Of a stretch of 64,000 bases of DNA, positions 47,836-58,780 are shown piece by piece. Location of the stretch: positions 63,431,463 to 63,495,462 of the forward strand of contig JALMGJ010000005.1 in NCBI GenBank assembly GCA_023362775.1, in the 5' to 3' direction. The DNA is from Charina bottae (taxonomy: Eukaryota > Chordata > Lepidosauria > Squamata > Charinaidae). The first letter of the stretch is position 1; each line of letters begins with the position of its first letter. Both the position numbers and the translations under genes were made by a program. The notes beneath the pieces are model-generated. The model was not told the origin of the DNA. It was given only the letters and a program-made list of their open reading frames with translations, and ran no database searches.

Positions 47836-49005
47836 ATAATCTAGATGATAGGAACAATGTCAAGCACACTTCAAATATCACTTTCATAGCAACTGTTTTT
47901 CATAGTATGCTATGCTGTGAAATGTTTCTATTAAACTTCATTTTTATGCAAAAAAATACAAATATCCCTCAGTGCTGCATAGACAATTGTTGCTCTCTTC
48001 CATGTCATAATGCTCTACCTGTGACAGAGAAATAAAAGGGGAAAAAACTAAAGCAGACACATCATCAAGAGACAGTAATAAATGAAACTATTACCTTGAA
48101 CTTTGCCATAAATGAATAAATTATTGTTTTGATACTCCAGAAAGACTCAGCTAAATGGGTAAAGCACTGCTAAAATATTGATTACTTGGCAACACAAAAT
48201 CCCCCCAAAGGAAATTGTCCTTTTGTCTTGGAACAGTCCCTCAAAATACTCCACTGACAGCTTAATAGTATTATCATGAAAAAGAATTGGTGTTTGCTGA
48301 AAATGAAGATACTCTTTCATTCCATTCTTAACTTTGGCCTCCAGAGAACTAATTTACCAAGATATATTTTTTTCCCTTTATATTTAAGGACACTGCAGTT
48401 CACACTTTATATTAGACATTCTGATGCCTATTAATGTTGGCTGTAGTAAAATTTTCATATATGAATGTATTTTTCCTAGTGATCCACTTTTCAATTCATA
48501 TTAAGTAAATTTAATATGAATAATAGTAAATCCCAGTTTCCCAACACAGCATAATCTAGACTTTCAATAACAGAATTATTTTAACAAATGAATTGATATC
48601 TCATTATTCACATAGTGAATAATCCTTAATCACAAATATTATGGGGTACATAGAATCATACATAACATAAGGACATTATTATTTGGGACCAACCCTCCTT
48701 GAATTATCAGTCCCTTTAAGGGTGCTTCATCCTACTGAGTAAATTTTTTTTTCCAGCAGAAAACTAAGAATGCATGCAAGTCAGAATATTTATCCCACAT
48801 TTTTAACTTGCTGAAAGTTTTGTATGTTAATTTGCAGGGAGCATGTTAAAAAGCCAAAAGTATTATAGATCAGCCTATGGTTCTGAATTTGTTTGTGTGC
48901 TTTTTTAAAAATTAATTTACAGTAGCACATCCTGGAATATATTGAAAATTGACCCTGTTGTACCTGATTACTCAGAATTATGTTTCACTGGGTTCAGTAG
49001 ACTTA
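47836..49005. other. No gene recognised
   Basis: Very AT-rich unique sequence without ORFs above 60 codons. Confidence 0.5.
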
Positions 49006-49133
49006 TTACAAGCTATAAAGCGTAATCTTAACAAATGACATTTAATGAATACCTTTTCTCTTTTACTCACCTGGAAATGAGAAAAGTTATGCATTAAATG
49101 TAATTTGTTAAGGTTCCCCTTTATAGCTTGTAA
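49006..49133. mobile_element. Hairpin MITE, ~55-bp arms
   Basis: Arms 49006-49060 and 49079-49133 are inverted repeats (ttacaagctataaag ... gcattaaatg / catttaatgaat ... ctttatagcttgtaa) around an 18-base loop, with several mismatches. The termini read ttacaagcta/tagcttgtaa. A TSD is not clear. It is probably a small foldback DNA transposon. Confidence 0.65.
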
Positions 49134-49935
49134 CAATTATAGCAAGCTAGTCAAATTAAGTAAATCTTTTTATATTTTGATGCTTACTTGTTTCTAATAG
49201 TCAATCTTTGACTGGGTTCACTGGCTGCATTATGCTAAATAAACACTTATTGGCTGGATTCACACAACTATTATTTACAAACCACATTGGTTGGGGTCAT
49301 GCAATACACCACGCCACAAGCAACAAATCATGGCAACTGTCAGCTTCTGAATTGGCTCACCTATTGAATGGTTAGAGTTTGAGGTTCATGCACTTTGATA
49401 TTATTCTTAAGACAGGAGTTAAAATGATTGCACTTTAGGTTATTTTACCTAGAGAAAAACAAACAGGCAGATATTAGGTATTTGATCCTGATAGATCACA
49501 GAAATTAAATAGATTCAGAGGCAGATAATAGTTGGGCTGGAAGCTGACTGAGAATTTACATCATCCAAAGAAGGGACAGAAGACTGTTTGTATTTATATA
49601 AGGTTTGCACAGTGGCTATACATAAATGTATACATATGTATTTTAAATAGACATGAAGTATATCTCACTATGGTAGGGGAGACAGCTGTGTGGCTGCTCA
49701 TGATTTTTTCCAGCTAAAACTGTTGGAGGCAACTTCAAAGCTGCTGCTCTTCTTTCTTATGGTTTTTCATCTTTCAGCCCAATCAACTTCAGTATTAGAT
49801 TGTGGTTCACATGATCAGTTTGCCTAACTGAACTCAATTAACCCAGGCTTCTGGAATTGCACGACACTGGCTATATTTGTATAAGGCACTGAACTACAAA
49901 TTACTCAACCAGATTTTAGTCTAGCATATTGTAGG
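49134..49935. other. No gene recognised
   Basis: Unique sequence. Confidence 0.5.
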
Positions 49936-49947
49936 AACCCATGATTA

Positions 49948-50250
49948 ATGTATTGTCGAAGGCTTTCAGAGCTGGAGTTCGATGGCTGTTGTGGGTCTTC
50001 CGGGCTGTGTGGCCGTGTTCTGGAAGTTGTGGTTCCTAACGTTTCGCCAGCATCTGTGGCCGGCATCTTCAGAGGGCAGGAGCACAGACAAAAGCGAAAT
50101 CTCTGTGCCATCTACCTGGGCACAGAGATTTCGCTTTTGTCTGTGCTCCTGCCCTCTGAAGATGCCGGCCACAGATGCTGGCGAAACGTTAGGAACCACA
50201 ACTTCCAGAACACGGCCACACAGCCCGGAAGACCCACAACAGCCATCGAA
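49948..50250. mobile_element. Perfect foldback element with 12-bp TSD
   Basis: Arms 49978-50109 and 50119-50250 are 132-bp inverted repeats that I checked base by base and found identical, around a 9-base spacer atctacctg. About 30 bases (49948-49977, atgtattgtcgaaggctttc ...) are present only on the left. The 12-mer aacccatgatta flanks the whole at 49936-49947 and 50249-50260. Each arm contains ctgaagatgccgg ... gctggcgaaacgtt, resembling the Penelope-like fragment at 55779. It has no ORF of its own; mirror ORFs on both strands are an effect of the palindrome. Confidence 0.9.
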
Positions 50251-50260
50251 CCCATGATTA

Positions 50261-52087
50261 GTTTCTTGTATAAATCCAGAATATTAAATAAATTATGATT
50301 TACCTAATTGTGGACGAGTACGTCATAGGAACAAAAACTTTCTGTGCTATAAACCATACAAGTTGGCTTGCAAAATGTGCATATACTCATGTGCATCTCC
50401 TGGTGGCAAGATGGGTGATTTTCTCAGTAGAGCATTGGAAGCACCAACAGTGGTTATTGTCTGAGGTAAAATTATACTAGGGGTAAAAATGAATGCTGGA
50501 GAAATTCTGACCCCATCACTCTGTTTGCTTTTGATCTCACATATCCATCAATGTCCATCCCAGTACAGTAACTGATGACCACTGTGATGCAATGGGACAC
50601 TACCAAGAGCTGCTACTGCACTCATTGTAGGTTTAGTGTCTTTGGAAGGAAAACATGATTAGTTGTGGCCTTTCACTACTGCTAGAACTTTATTTCAGAC
50701 TTTGTTCTCAATTTTGTGAGCTGATTTACTTATGCAATGGTACATAAAATGGAACAGTTGTTCTGTTTAGGATCTGGTATTGAATATAACCTATGTACTT
50801 CCAGCTATATGCTAAATGACCATTTGAAGATTCCTGAATAAATACTTTTTCAATTTGCCTGTATTTAATTGTTGAGATCACTGCAAGATTCCTGATCTTG
50901 GCCAGTGATATAAATTAATTTTTCCCAGAGGCATTTGCTCAACTTAACAATTTTAATTTCTGTTTAGAACTGAATTTGTCATGTGATTTGCAAAAGCTTG
51001 TATTTCCTCTCTTTCTTTCTAAAGCAAATGGCACTTTGCAGGTGTTCAGTTTCTCATGGGATCAGTCCATTTTCCTCATTGTCTCTATGTGCATTTAGAA
51101 ATCAATCATGATCCTGCAAATATTTAAGCTGACATAATCTGTAAATGTGGTGTAAACATAAAACCTAGACTTGCTCTTCATTATTTGCAGATGGTACATG
51201 CCTCCCAATGAAAGACCCTGTTGTGTCTTGGCTCATCTTGAAAAATGTTCAACATCTGCAAAAGCATGCTAAAATGTGATATATTCTGGATAACTGTAAA
51301 CATATGTTATACATATTTATTGCCTTATTTTATTTTACATATAGATTTATTTGGTTTGGGGTTTTTCTGCCTCAAAGAAGGCCAAATCAACACATGTTAC
51401 CTTGAAATTATTTTAACTAACCCAAGCATTATTCTTTTGGACTATTGTCCAATTGTGGGATCTCAGTGTCATTTCGCCATTTTGTTCCAAGCAGTCCTTC
51501 AACTCAGAAATAGCTGCGTTATCTGTGGGCTTGCCTGTTTGCCATAATGAAGACAACTGGACTTGTAATAGTCCATTAAATAGTCTATTAAATAAGATTG
51601 CTGGAGGGTCCTTGGTAATATCGTATAGAGTGGCAGAATGATAATTTTGTGATTCAGATGTTTATGTATTTCCTTTCTATTACAGTTGTTTGAAAAAGGT
51701 TTAGAAGGGTTTTCATAAATATTTCTACTTCTCAGTTTGCCACAGGCCAACACAGAACCTTTTTTTTCTTATTAGACCCTAGATATGCAGAAAATAAGGC
51801 ATGTTCTTTACTTTTAAATGTATCTATTACTGGGGAATTATGCAGCAGCTACTAAAGATGTAAGTTCTGTCCAATGTAAACATTGATATTAAGGATATCT
51901 GTGATTGCAAAAGCTATGTAAATATGAACATTTTTTGCAAAGCAAACTAAACTATTCAATAAATTTGCACTATTATGAATAGCAATTAAAGTTTTCAATA
52001 TGGGTAAGTAGGCTACTGTTCCATTATTCTATTGCTTTTATAGTGATATTTGTTTCCCATGACAAGCTAGCCTGCATTGCTATATCT
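50261..52087. other. No gene recognised
   Basis: Unique AT-rich sequence; ORFs up to 100 codons lack domain signatures. Confidence 0.5.
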
Positions 52088-52425
52088 CATAGCTTTCCAA
52101 ACTGTGTGTCATGACACACTACTGTGTCGCCGGCAGTGTCTCGGTGTGTTGCCAGACAACCCGGAAGTGTTGATTGGGGGGGGGGGACCGGAAGAAGAGG
52201 CACCCCCGCCAATCAGCGTGCGCCAAAGGAGGGCAGAGAGGCGGGCTGAGCAGCGCAGACGCCCGCCGCCGCTGCAGAGTCCCCGTTGGAGTCCCGCCCA
52301 GCCCTTGCCGTGCCACCGGTAAGCCCCACTGCGTTGCCTCTCCGCCCCGTGATCGAGGCAGCCCCCGCCGCTTGGCCCCGCACCATGGCTATCCTGCCCG
52401 GCCCTGCCCTGCCCTGCCCTGGATT
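52088..52425 (+). mobile_element. hAT-like element, left end plus GC-rich interior, right end lost
   Basis: The left terminus catagctttccaaactgtg matches that of the complete element at 54465. The GC-rich interior has gccaatcagcgtgcgcc (CCAAT box) near 52210 and a splice-donor-like caccg|gtaagc near 52316-52322. Before the matching right terminus appears, an L2 tail begins at about 52426, so the element is truncated. The ORFs are Arg/Pro-rich and unrecognised. Confidence 0.55.
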
Positions 52426-52596
52426 TTATTTTTTATTTTATATTTATATGTTGTACTTTTATTTACATTTTATGTACTATTTATGGTTTTACTGTTTTTA
52501 ACCTTTTAGATTTTTTGTAAACCACACAGAGTTCCCCATTCTGGGGGGAGATGGGTGGTGGCAAAATTTGAAAAATAAATAAATAAATAAATAAAA
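52426..52596 (+). mobile_element. L2-type LINE 3' tail
   Basis: AT-rich ttttatttttt lead, then tttttgtaaaccacacagag, ttctggggggagatgggtgg, caaaattt and AAAT repeats: the L2 3' end signature. Severely 5'-truncated. Confidence 0.75.
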
Positions 52597-52798
52597 TATA
52601 TTCAGGAACTCTGAGCCATCCCCGCAGATCTTCATCAGCAAGCACACCTGGGTTCTTTTTCATTTTTTCCCCCTTTTTAATTTGAAGCCCTTGTTGTTGC
52701 TTTGCAATTGGGCAACTTACTTGGTTCTCCTTATCTGAAAGATTGGCTATATAGCAATCATGGCAGACCTTTCTTTTGACTGGATTTAATAAGATATT

Positions 52799-53005
52799 GA
52801 GAGTCAGTTTGGCCTAGTGGTTAAGGCACTGGACTAGGAGTGGGGAGACTTGAATTTGAACGAGCCACTTTCTCTCAGCCTAGGAAGAAGGCAGTGGCCA
52901 ACAAACCACTTCCAAAAATCTTGCCAACAAAACTACATAGACTTGTCCGTGGAGTGGCCAGGAGTTGAGATTGACTCAGAGGCACCAAAGGGGTGGTTGG
53001 TGGTG
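52799..53005 (+). mobile_element. Sauria-type SINE
   Basis: gagagtcagtttggcctagt and ggttaaggcactggac (tRNA-like head), then tttctctcagcctaggaaga and ccaacaaaaccttg-like blocks. It ends around gagttgagattgactcagag, a decayed BovB-like tail. It lacks the middle part with the tRNA B box seen in 31549-31777. Confidence 0.85.
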
Positions 53006-54456
53006 GTGAGGAAGACACGACACTGAAATTTTATCAAGGTGATAAAGGACAGGCTTTCAATCAGAGAATGACTAGAGTCTGCAGGATATTTGCAAACCAG
53101 TTGTGCAAAATGATTTTCAGATGGTTTGTTGAGAAAAACACCAGGCTATTGCCAATGGGAAGATTTTCTTGGTCTAACCATAGCTACATTGATTGTCTCT
53201 AATTAAGGGTTGGGGTCCAGAAGTGGTGCTTATTTGTATTCCTGGGTTCGACCTAGGCTTGTATGAAGTGGTTCAGGCAGATCTGTCTCCAACCTAGGAC
53301 AGGAAGGATGTGCCTGCTGCTGAATACAACTTCACTTCTCCAAAAGTTAGAAGCAGTATTAGCAGTGCAGATATGTTTACAGAAATGTTTTACCTGGAGT
53401 TGCATAATACTGAAGTATTCCCTCAAACCTCTGTAAATCCTTAGTTAGGCATTGGGTTAAATCACAATATGGTTTATTTGGTTTTGACCAAATATGAACC
53501 CAACTAATTTTGAATCAACAAATCAAACCAGGGATTAGCATAATGTGTGAACTCTGGGTTCATATTATGTGCTAAGCCATAATATTGCTTGTATGATTTT
53601 GTACATTGAATACAATGTATAGACAGATCCAGTGTGGAGGTAAATCATGATTTATGCTTTGTGCAATCATGATTCATGCCTTGTACAATGTACAGATCCA
53701 GACATTGTGGCTTATATAATAAACCATGGCAAAAAACAATTGGCTTAGCAGGATGGGTATATCCAGCTATGAACAGATGAAAAAGAAGTGACTATTAAGA
53801 AAGCCAACAATACAGCAGAAACATGATACAGAACAAATACCATATACTTATACAAATATAGTAGTTCATGCAAAAAATCTTGTTTCCCAAATAAGTGCTT
53901 TTCTTTAGCTTTTCCCCACAACTCTTTCATTTTCTTTTTGGCCATATTTCATTTCCAAATTCATTTCTTCTTCACTGTACCTCAATCATGGGATCATATT
54001 CTACCAGTCTGCAATGTGCTGTCCCATTATGAGGAGAGAGAAGTTCACAGGAAACATTCTAGGCTTAAGGGAATGATTATTATAGCTGTATGAAATGTAA
54101 AGGAGGATTTCATACAGGAATTCAAAATCAAAAGCATAATTTATATTTGTAGTTTATTTCTATTTCTCAGTTTTTTTTATACCAAGGGACTCTTCAAATT
54201 AAGTTTGTCTTCGTGGTTGCCCAGATAATCTTAAGCATCAATAATATTCCCACTTGATTTCCAGGTGCTGCTTTTTCCGTAGCATTCAGGTTCTTAGTCT
54301 CAAAGCTTGTAACAGCCCACTTGTTGATATCACTATTTGAGAGTCATTACTTTAGTTGATCTTCAACATATCTATGTGTGTACATACACACCCACACACT
54401 TTTCCTAGTAAGGAAAATGCATATAATAAGATAAGTTAGGCAAAGGGTTCTGCATC
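53006..54456. other. No gene recognised
   Basis: Unique sequence; nothing supported. Confidence 0.5.
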
Positions 54457-54464
54457 ATTTAGAA

Positions 54465-54735
54465 CAGAGCTTTCCAAACTGTGTGTCGCGACACAAAAGT
54501 GTGTCGCCACACACAGTCTGGTGGGTCGCCACACAACCTGGAAGCGCTGATCATCATCAGCGCTTTCGGGTTTTCCCGCGGCGACACACCAACGGTGGCG
54601 CGCAAAAACCCGAAAGCAACAGCAGCGCTTCCGGGTTTTTGCGTGCTGCTGCAACGGCGGCACTTCCGGATTTTCCTGCGGCAACACACCAATGGCGGTT
54701 GGTGTGTCGCCGCAGGAAAACTTTGGAAAGCCGTA
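54465..54735. mobile_element. hAT MITE, 271 bp, perfect 8-bp TSD
   Basis: Termini cagagctttccaaactgtg and aactttggaaagccgta are imperfect inverted repeats. They are flanked by a perfect atttagaa duplication (54457-54464, 54736-54743). The interior is GC-rich and made of internally repeated cttccgggtttttgcg / cgacacaccaa phrases in both orientations. There is no transposase. Confidence 0.93.
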
Positions 54736-54743
54736 ATTTAGAA

Positions 54744-55649
54744 CAATGCATCTAGTCTTGTCAGCTGCATGTCCATGTTATAAGTTGATTGTGGAATTGG
54801 CCTAGGGAAGACTAGCTTGCTAAAACTACTGAGCTGCAAGCAAATGTAACTGGCATTGTAAAATGCTAGAGTACTTTTGGTCTTCTTCGGATTCACTTGC
54901 TCAAAGTACTGCCACTACTTTCACTCCCCCAGATGTCCAGTGGAGTTTGAAACTAATCCATAATTGCCTTCGCTGCTGCCAGCCTCTAAATACAAGAAGC
55001 ATGCTGAAAACATCACATGCCAATCAGTGCTTCTTCCAGCTAACCAATAGAGCATACACCCCCACCCCCATTATTTAATCAAACTGATGTCCATCCTGGA
55101 GAAACAAAAATCCATTCTTCTCTACTCTGTAAAAAAAAAAAAGGCAATTGCTGTAGCCACCACCACCCTGCCCATGTTGCTATTATAGGAAGCTACAATT
55201 TATGAGGGATGTGATTTTGTAAAAGAAAATAAATATCTAATCCACTTCAATCCACTGCATACAGCATCTGAAGGTATCATGATTCCCTGCTGGCAGTTCT
55301 TCAACAAGGTACTTTTCCCACTAGAGCTAACCATGGTTGCATGCTGCTATAGTGACTGCAGTGGGATAGAGCAAGGGAGATAAATCCTGAACAGGGCAGA
55401 CAGGCTCCAGGAATTCTATTTTAAATAGTTGCCATGGTTGATCCAAGCTGTTTTCATTATTTGCAGATCCTTGCACTCATCCCCTGTGCACAGTAGTTCA
55501 GATAAAGCAAACAGGAGTTAAATTGTCAAGAGTTCTGTTTTCCCCTTCTCTTTGGCAAGGGACCAGTTGGTATACAAAGTGCCAGACTGCTTAGGGGTTT
55601 GGGGGGTGCAAGAGGCAAGGAGTGGCAGGAAGAGATCCCACAACTTTCA
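54744..55649. other. No gene recognised
   Basis: Unique sequence with a poly-A run near 55130. Confidence 0.5.
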
Positions 55650-55778
55650 AATATACCACTGCAAGGCCAGAAGTCAACTCAGCTCAACCCAGACAACATC
55701 ATCTAACCAGACACTCCAGAGCTGAAGTGCACTCCATATACAGAGCCTTCATTTAGAGCTACTGAAAGATTATTCTAT
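55650..55778 (+). repeat. Direct repeat, copy A (129 bp)
   Basis: Atataccactgcaaggccag to gaaagattattctat, about 96% identical to 56170-56299 (around four substitutions and a one-base indel). The two copies bracket the 391-bp Penelope-like insert. Confidence 0.93.
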
Positions 55779-56169
55779 GGAGTCCTTGGTGCTCTCTGAG
55801 CCTTGTTGTTTTCTTGCAGACGTTTCATTGCCAGGCTAGGCAACATCTTCAGTGCGAAAAAGGAGTGGGACTTGCTCTCTGTTTGTATACCCTGGCTTGT
55901 CCTGCCTGTGTTGGTGGGGGTGTGGTACTCTCCTTGGTAGTTCCTTGGTTGGGCTGTTGTTTGCTGCTTGGTTGATTGACTGAGTTAATAGTTCCTGGAT
56001 TAGGGTCTATTGTGTTGTTCGATTGCTCTTCTGGTGCTAATCTTGGTGTTAATCTTTGCCTATCTGGGTGTTGATTGCTGGCAAGGAGGTGTTCTGGTCT
56101 TCTGGCTTTTCTATTGTCTCTTATGAATGGTATGTAAATGTTGTTTACCTCTATGTGTCTGTTGATGGC
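55779..56169 (-). mobile_element. Penelope-like retroelement fragment
   Basis: The minus strand contains ctgaagatgttgcc-tagcct-ggcaatgaaacgtctgc (55816-55852 on the plus strand), a hairpin flanked by CTGAAGA and GAAAC. On the minus strand this is followed by ctctgagagcaccaaggact. I remember this as part of a very common squamate repeat of the Penelope-like class, whose members are known to carry hammerhead-ribozyme-like motifs. No RT or GIY-YIG ORF is present. The assignment is from memory and motif only. Confidence 0.5.
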
Positions 56170-56299
56170 AATATACCATTACAAGGCCAGAAGTCAACTC
56201 AGCTCAACCCAGCCAACATCATCTAACCAGACACATCCAGAGCTGAAGTGCACTTCATATACAGAGCCTTCATTTAGAGCTACTGAAAGATTATTCTAT
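56170..56299 (+). repeat. Direct repeat, copy B (130 bp)
   Basis: Partner of 55650-55778, on the far side of the insert. The sequence after 56299 is unrelated to that after 55778, so duplication and insertion share their borders. Confidence 0.93.
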
Positions 56300-56459
56300 A
56301 TCTGGAATGAACTCATTCTGCATCCCAGCTTTACTATCTGAACAATCACAAAAACCCTGTGAGGTCAGAGGCAATTTGCCAGCTCAACTTGCCTTTGCTA
56401 GCTATCCCCCTGAATATATCTACTGATCCAGTAACCAGACCCAAGATCTTCTTAGATGT

Positions 56460-57330
56460 AGCATTTTCATAAATCTGTCATCTTGTATGTGTGTCCTACA
56501 TTGTTTCTCCTGAAATGCAATACCTTACTTTGATCCTTGTTAAAGGATATCTTGTTCCATTCAGCACAGTCATCTAATCTACCCAGATTAGACTTCACAC
56601 TCATTCTATTGTCCTGGATGATCAGACTTCCCAAATTCGCATCACCTGCAAATTTGATAAACAGCCCATTAGCCAGGTCATTCATAAAAATGGGAAATAA
56701 TACTGGCTCTAAGATGGATCCCTATGGTACCCCGCTGTTTACTGGTCTCCAACTCAATGTAGAGTCCTTAATGCTGACGCTCTAACAATCATTAGCCAGT
56801 CAATTGTGAATTCATCTTATTGTACTGCCATCCAAACTACAGATTAACAGCTTGTCAATGAGAATGCCATGTGGAACCTTGTAAAAACATTGCTTAAATC
56901 AAGGTAGGTTATATGCACAGAACTCCCCTTGTCCACTTCAGTAGTTACCCTGTTAAAGAGGAAGACAAGATTTGTTTCACATTATCCATTTTTTACAAAA
57001 CCATGTTGGCTCTTAAGCAACCATGGCATTGTTTTCCAGATGCTTACAAATGTTCTGATAACATCTTTCTGGGGATCAATGTTAGGCTCACTGGTTGATC
57101 ATTAGTGGGGTCCTCTTTTTTATTTCTTAAAGAGAAGGACCACATTTCTTCTTCTCCAGTTCTCTGTCACCTCCACAATTCTCCAGCACTTCTCAAAGAT
57201 AATAGGCAGAAGTCCTGACAACTATTCAACCAGTTCCTTCAATATTCTAGGGTATATTTCATCAGGGCATGGGGATTTGAAAGCAGTCAAATTATCTAGA
57301 AGTCCCTTGTGGTTGTTTTCCTTTGCAAGT
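56460..57330 (-). pseudogene. CR1-like reverse transcriptase remnant (minus)
   Basis: The minus strand reads LLICSLDGSTIR-IHNWLAND, SWRPVNSGVPYGSILEPVLF (CR1: SGVPQGSILGPVLF) and MNDLANGLFIKFAGDANLGS, with FAGD in place of the catalytic FADD. It then reads NLGRLDDCAEWNKISFNKDQ and KVLHFRRNN. These are classical CR1 RT motifs. The upstream part (towards 57330) encodes weaker CR1-like peptides with stops. The third catalytic-box residue is mutated and the frame is broken. Confidence 0.82.
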
Positions 57331-58019
57331 CCTATGAACTCTGTGATATAGATATACATTTGATTATGATTCCTTTATGATTTTCTGGCTGCTATAATAC
57401 TTTGTCTTAATGTAAATAAGAAAGCAGAAAAGAACTGTGAAGTTTATCAACCAGCTCACTGTACAAGCATCTCTGAAGGAGATATCTACAACAGCCACCT
57501 GGTGGCAGTATAGTCGCATATTTCTCTTTGTCTACACCCCCCCCCATAGTATACTGTACTAGGTATTGCCCTGTCAACATCCCGTATGAATGTAAAATAG
57601 CAAGAGAAATAATATAGCAATCTTTTTCTGATATTAATAATGATGCCCCTTATATTATGTTTAAATACATATTTAGAAAATAACCTACATAGTTAAGGCT
57701 TGTGACATTAATTGCTGCCTAGCTAATGCTGTAGCAAGTATAAAAAAAGAAAGCTCAGCATGTAGTCAAAATATCTGCTTTCCAAGTGGGCAAAACCAGG
57801 TTTTCAAGTTATGACTGGTGCTCATAGAGCTAAATTAAGTCATGAGAAGAGATAACACAATACACCATCATTTTAAAGCAATTTAATCTCAGAAACTAAA
57901 AAAAAAGGAAGTAAATAGACATTTTATTTAATAGAAACCATCTGTACTGTACAGTAGGCAAATTGTATAAAAATGAATAAAACTGTCTCTGGAGGAACAT
58001 GACTCAAGCCCTAGCTTAT
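57331..58019. other. No gene recognised
   Basis: Unique AT-rich sequence. Confidence 0.5.
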
Positions 58020-58780
58020 ATAATGAAGATGTATATGTGTCTTTTAGCATTTGCATTGTCTATTAGGCTAGGTAAATCGCACCACTAGTGTAGGCAAAAG
58101 AGCTGCAAATTTTATTACCACCCTATGACGGATGACAAATGTAGTAATAGAAATAATGCCCATTAAATGGGGCTTGTTCCAGACCCTAAATGGCTGTGCA
58201 GTTTGGGCATTTAGATGGAGCTAAATATGTACGGAGTGAGGGCGATGGACATTGTCACTGCTTTAAAACATGGAGCCTGTAAGAGCAGACTTTTAAACTG
58301 GGTTAGACTCCAAGCCTACTGTTTCATTCAGCCTCACCAGGGAAGAATCTAATTTAAACATGTCCAAATCAACTTTCGTACTGCTCTTTGAGCGAGAAGA
58401 ATCCAGGCAAGTGATTCTTAAGCTGCATCTTTAGGTTGGAGAGAAGAAGAAAAAAAGTACCTATTTGATATACTTGACAGCCACAACTGGAGGATCATTT
58501 TTAATATTTTCAAATTATCTTCAGCAGCACCCCCCCTCCCTATGCTCAATAAACATGTGAATGGTGCAAGATCTCAGGTGTAGTGCAAGCCACTCTCTCA
58601 TAAAGTTGACAGTCAGCTGAGCTTTATAAATAGGATGTGAGCTTCTATTTGCTTTCTTCCTCTGGAACCTCTTAATTGCCTGAGCCCAAGTTTTGCATTA
58701 AAATGCAAAAATGCTTCCTGATTTAGCTTTCTGTTAAAACACGCTCAATGCTTTGATATTTCAGGAAAAAAAAACTTGCC
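58020..58780. other. Possible conserved noncoding block
   Basis: There is no repeat and no ORF here. Locally even base composition and many developmental-TF-like cores are seen: gcaaattttattacc (HOX-like), a near-palindrome gcccattaaatggggc near 58159, gctttataaataggatg, and caattgcctgag-like words. This looks like a conserved enhancer rather than neutral AT-rich DNA, but the impression needs alignment. Confidence 0.25.

Noticed and set aside
49905..50298. Overlapping ORFs on both strands with identical peptides
   Set aside because: A consequence of the perfect 132-bp palindrome, not a gene pair.
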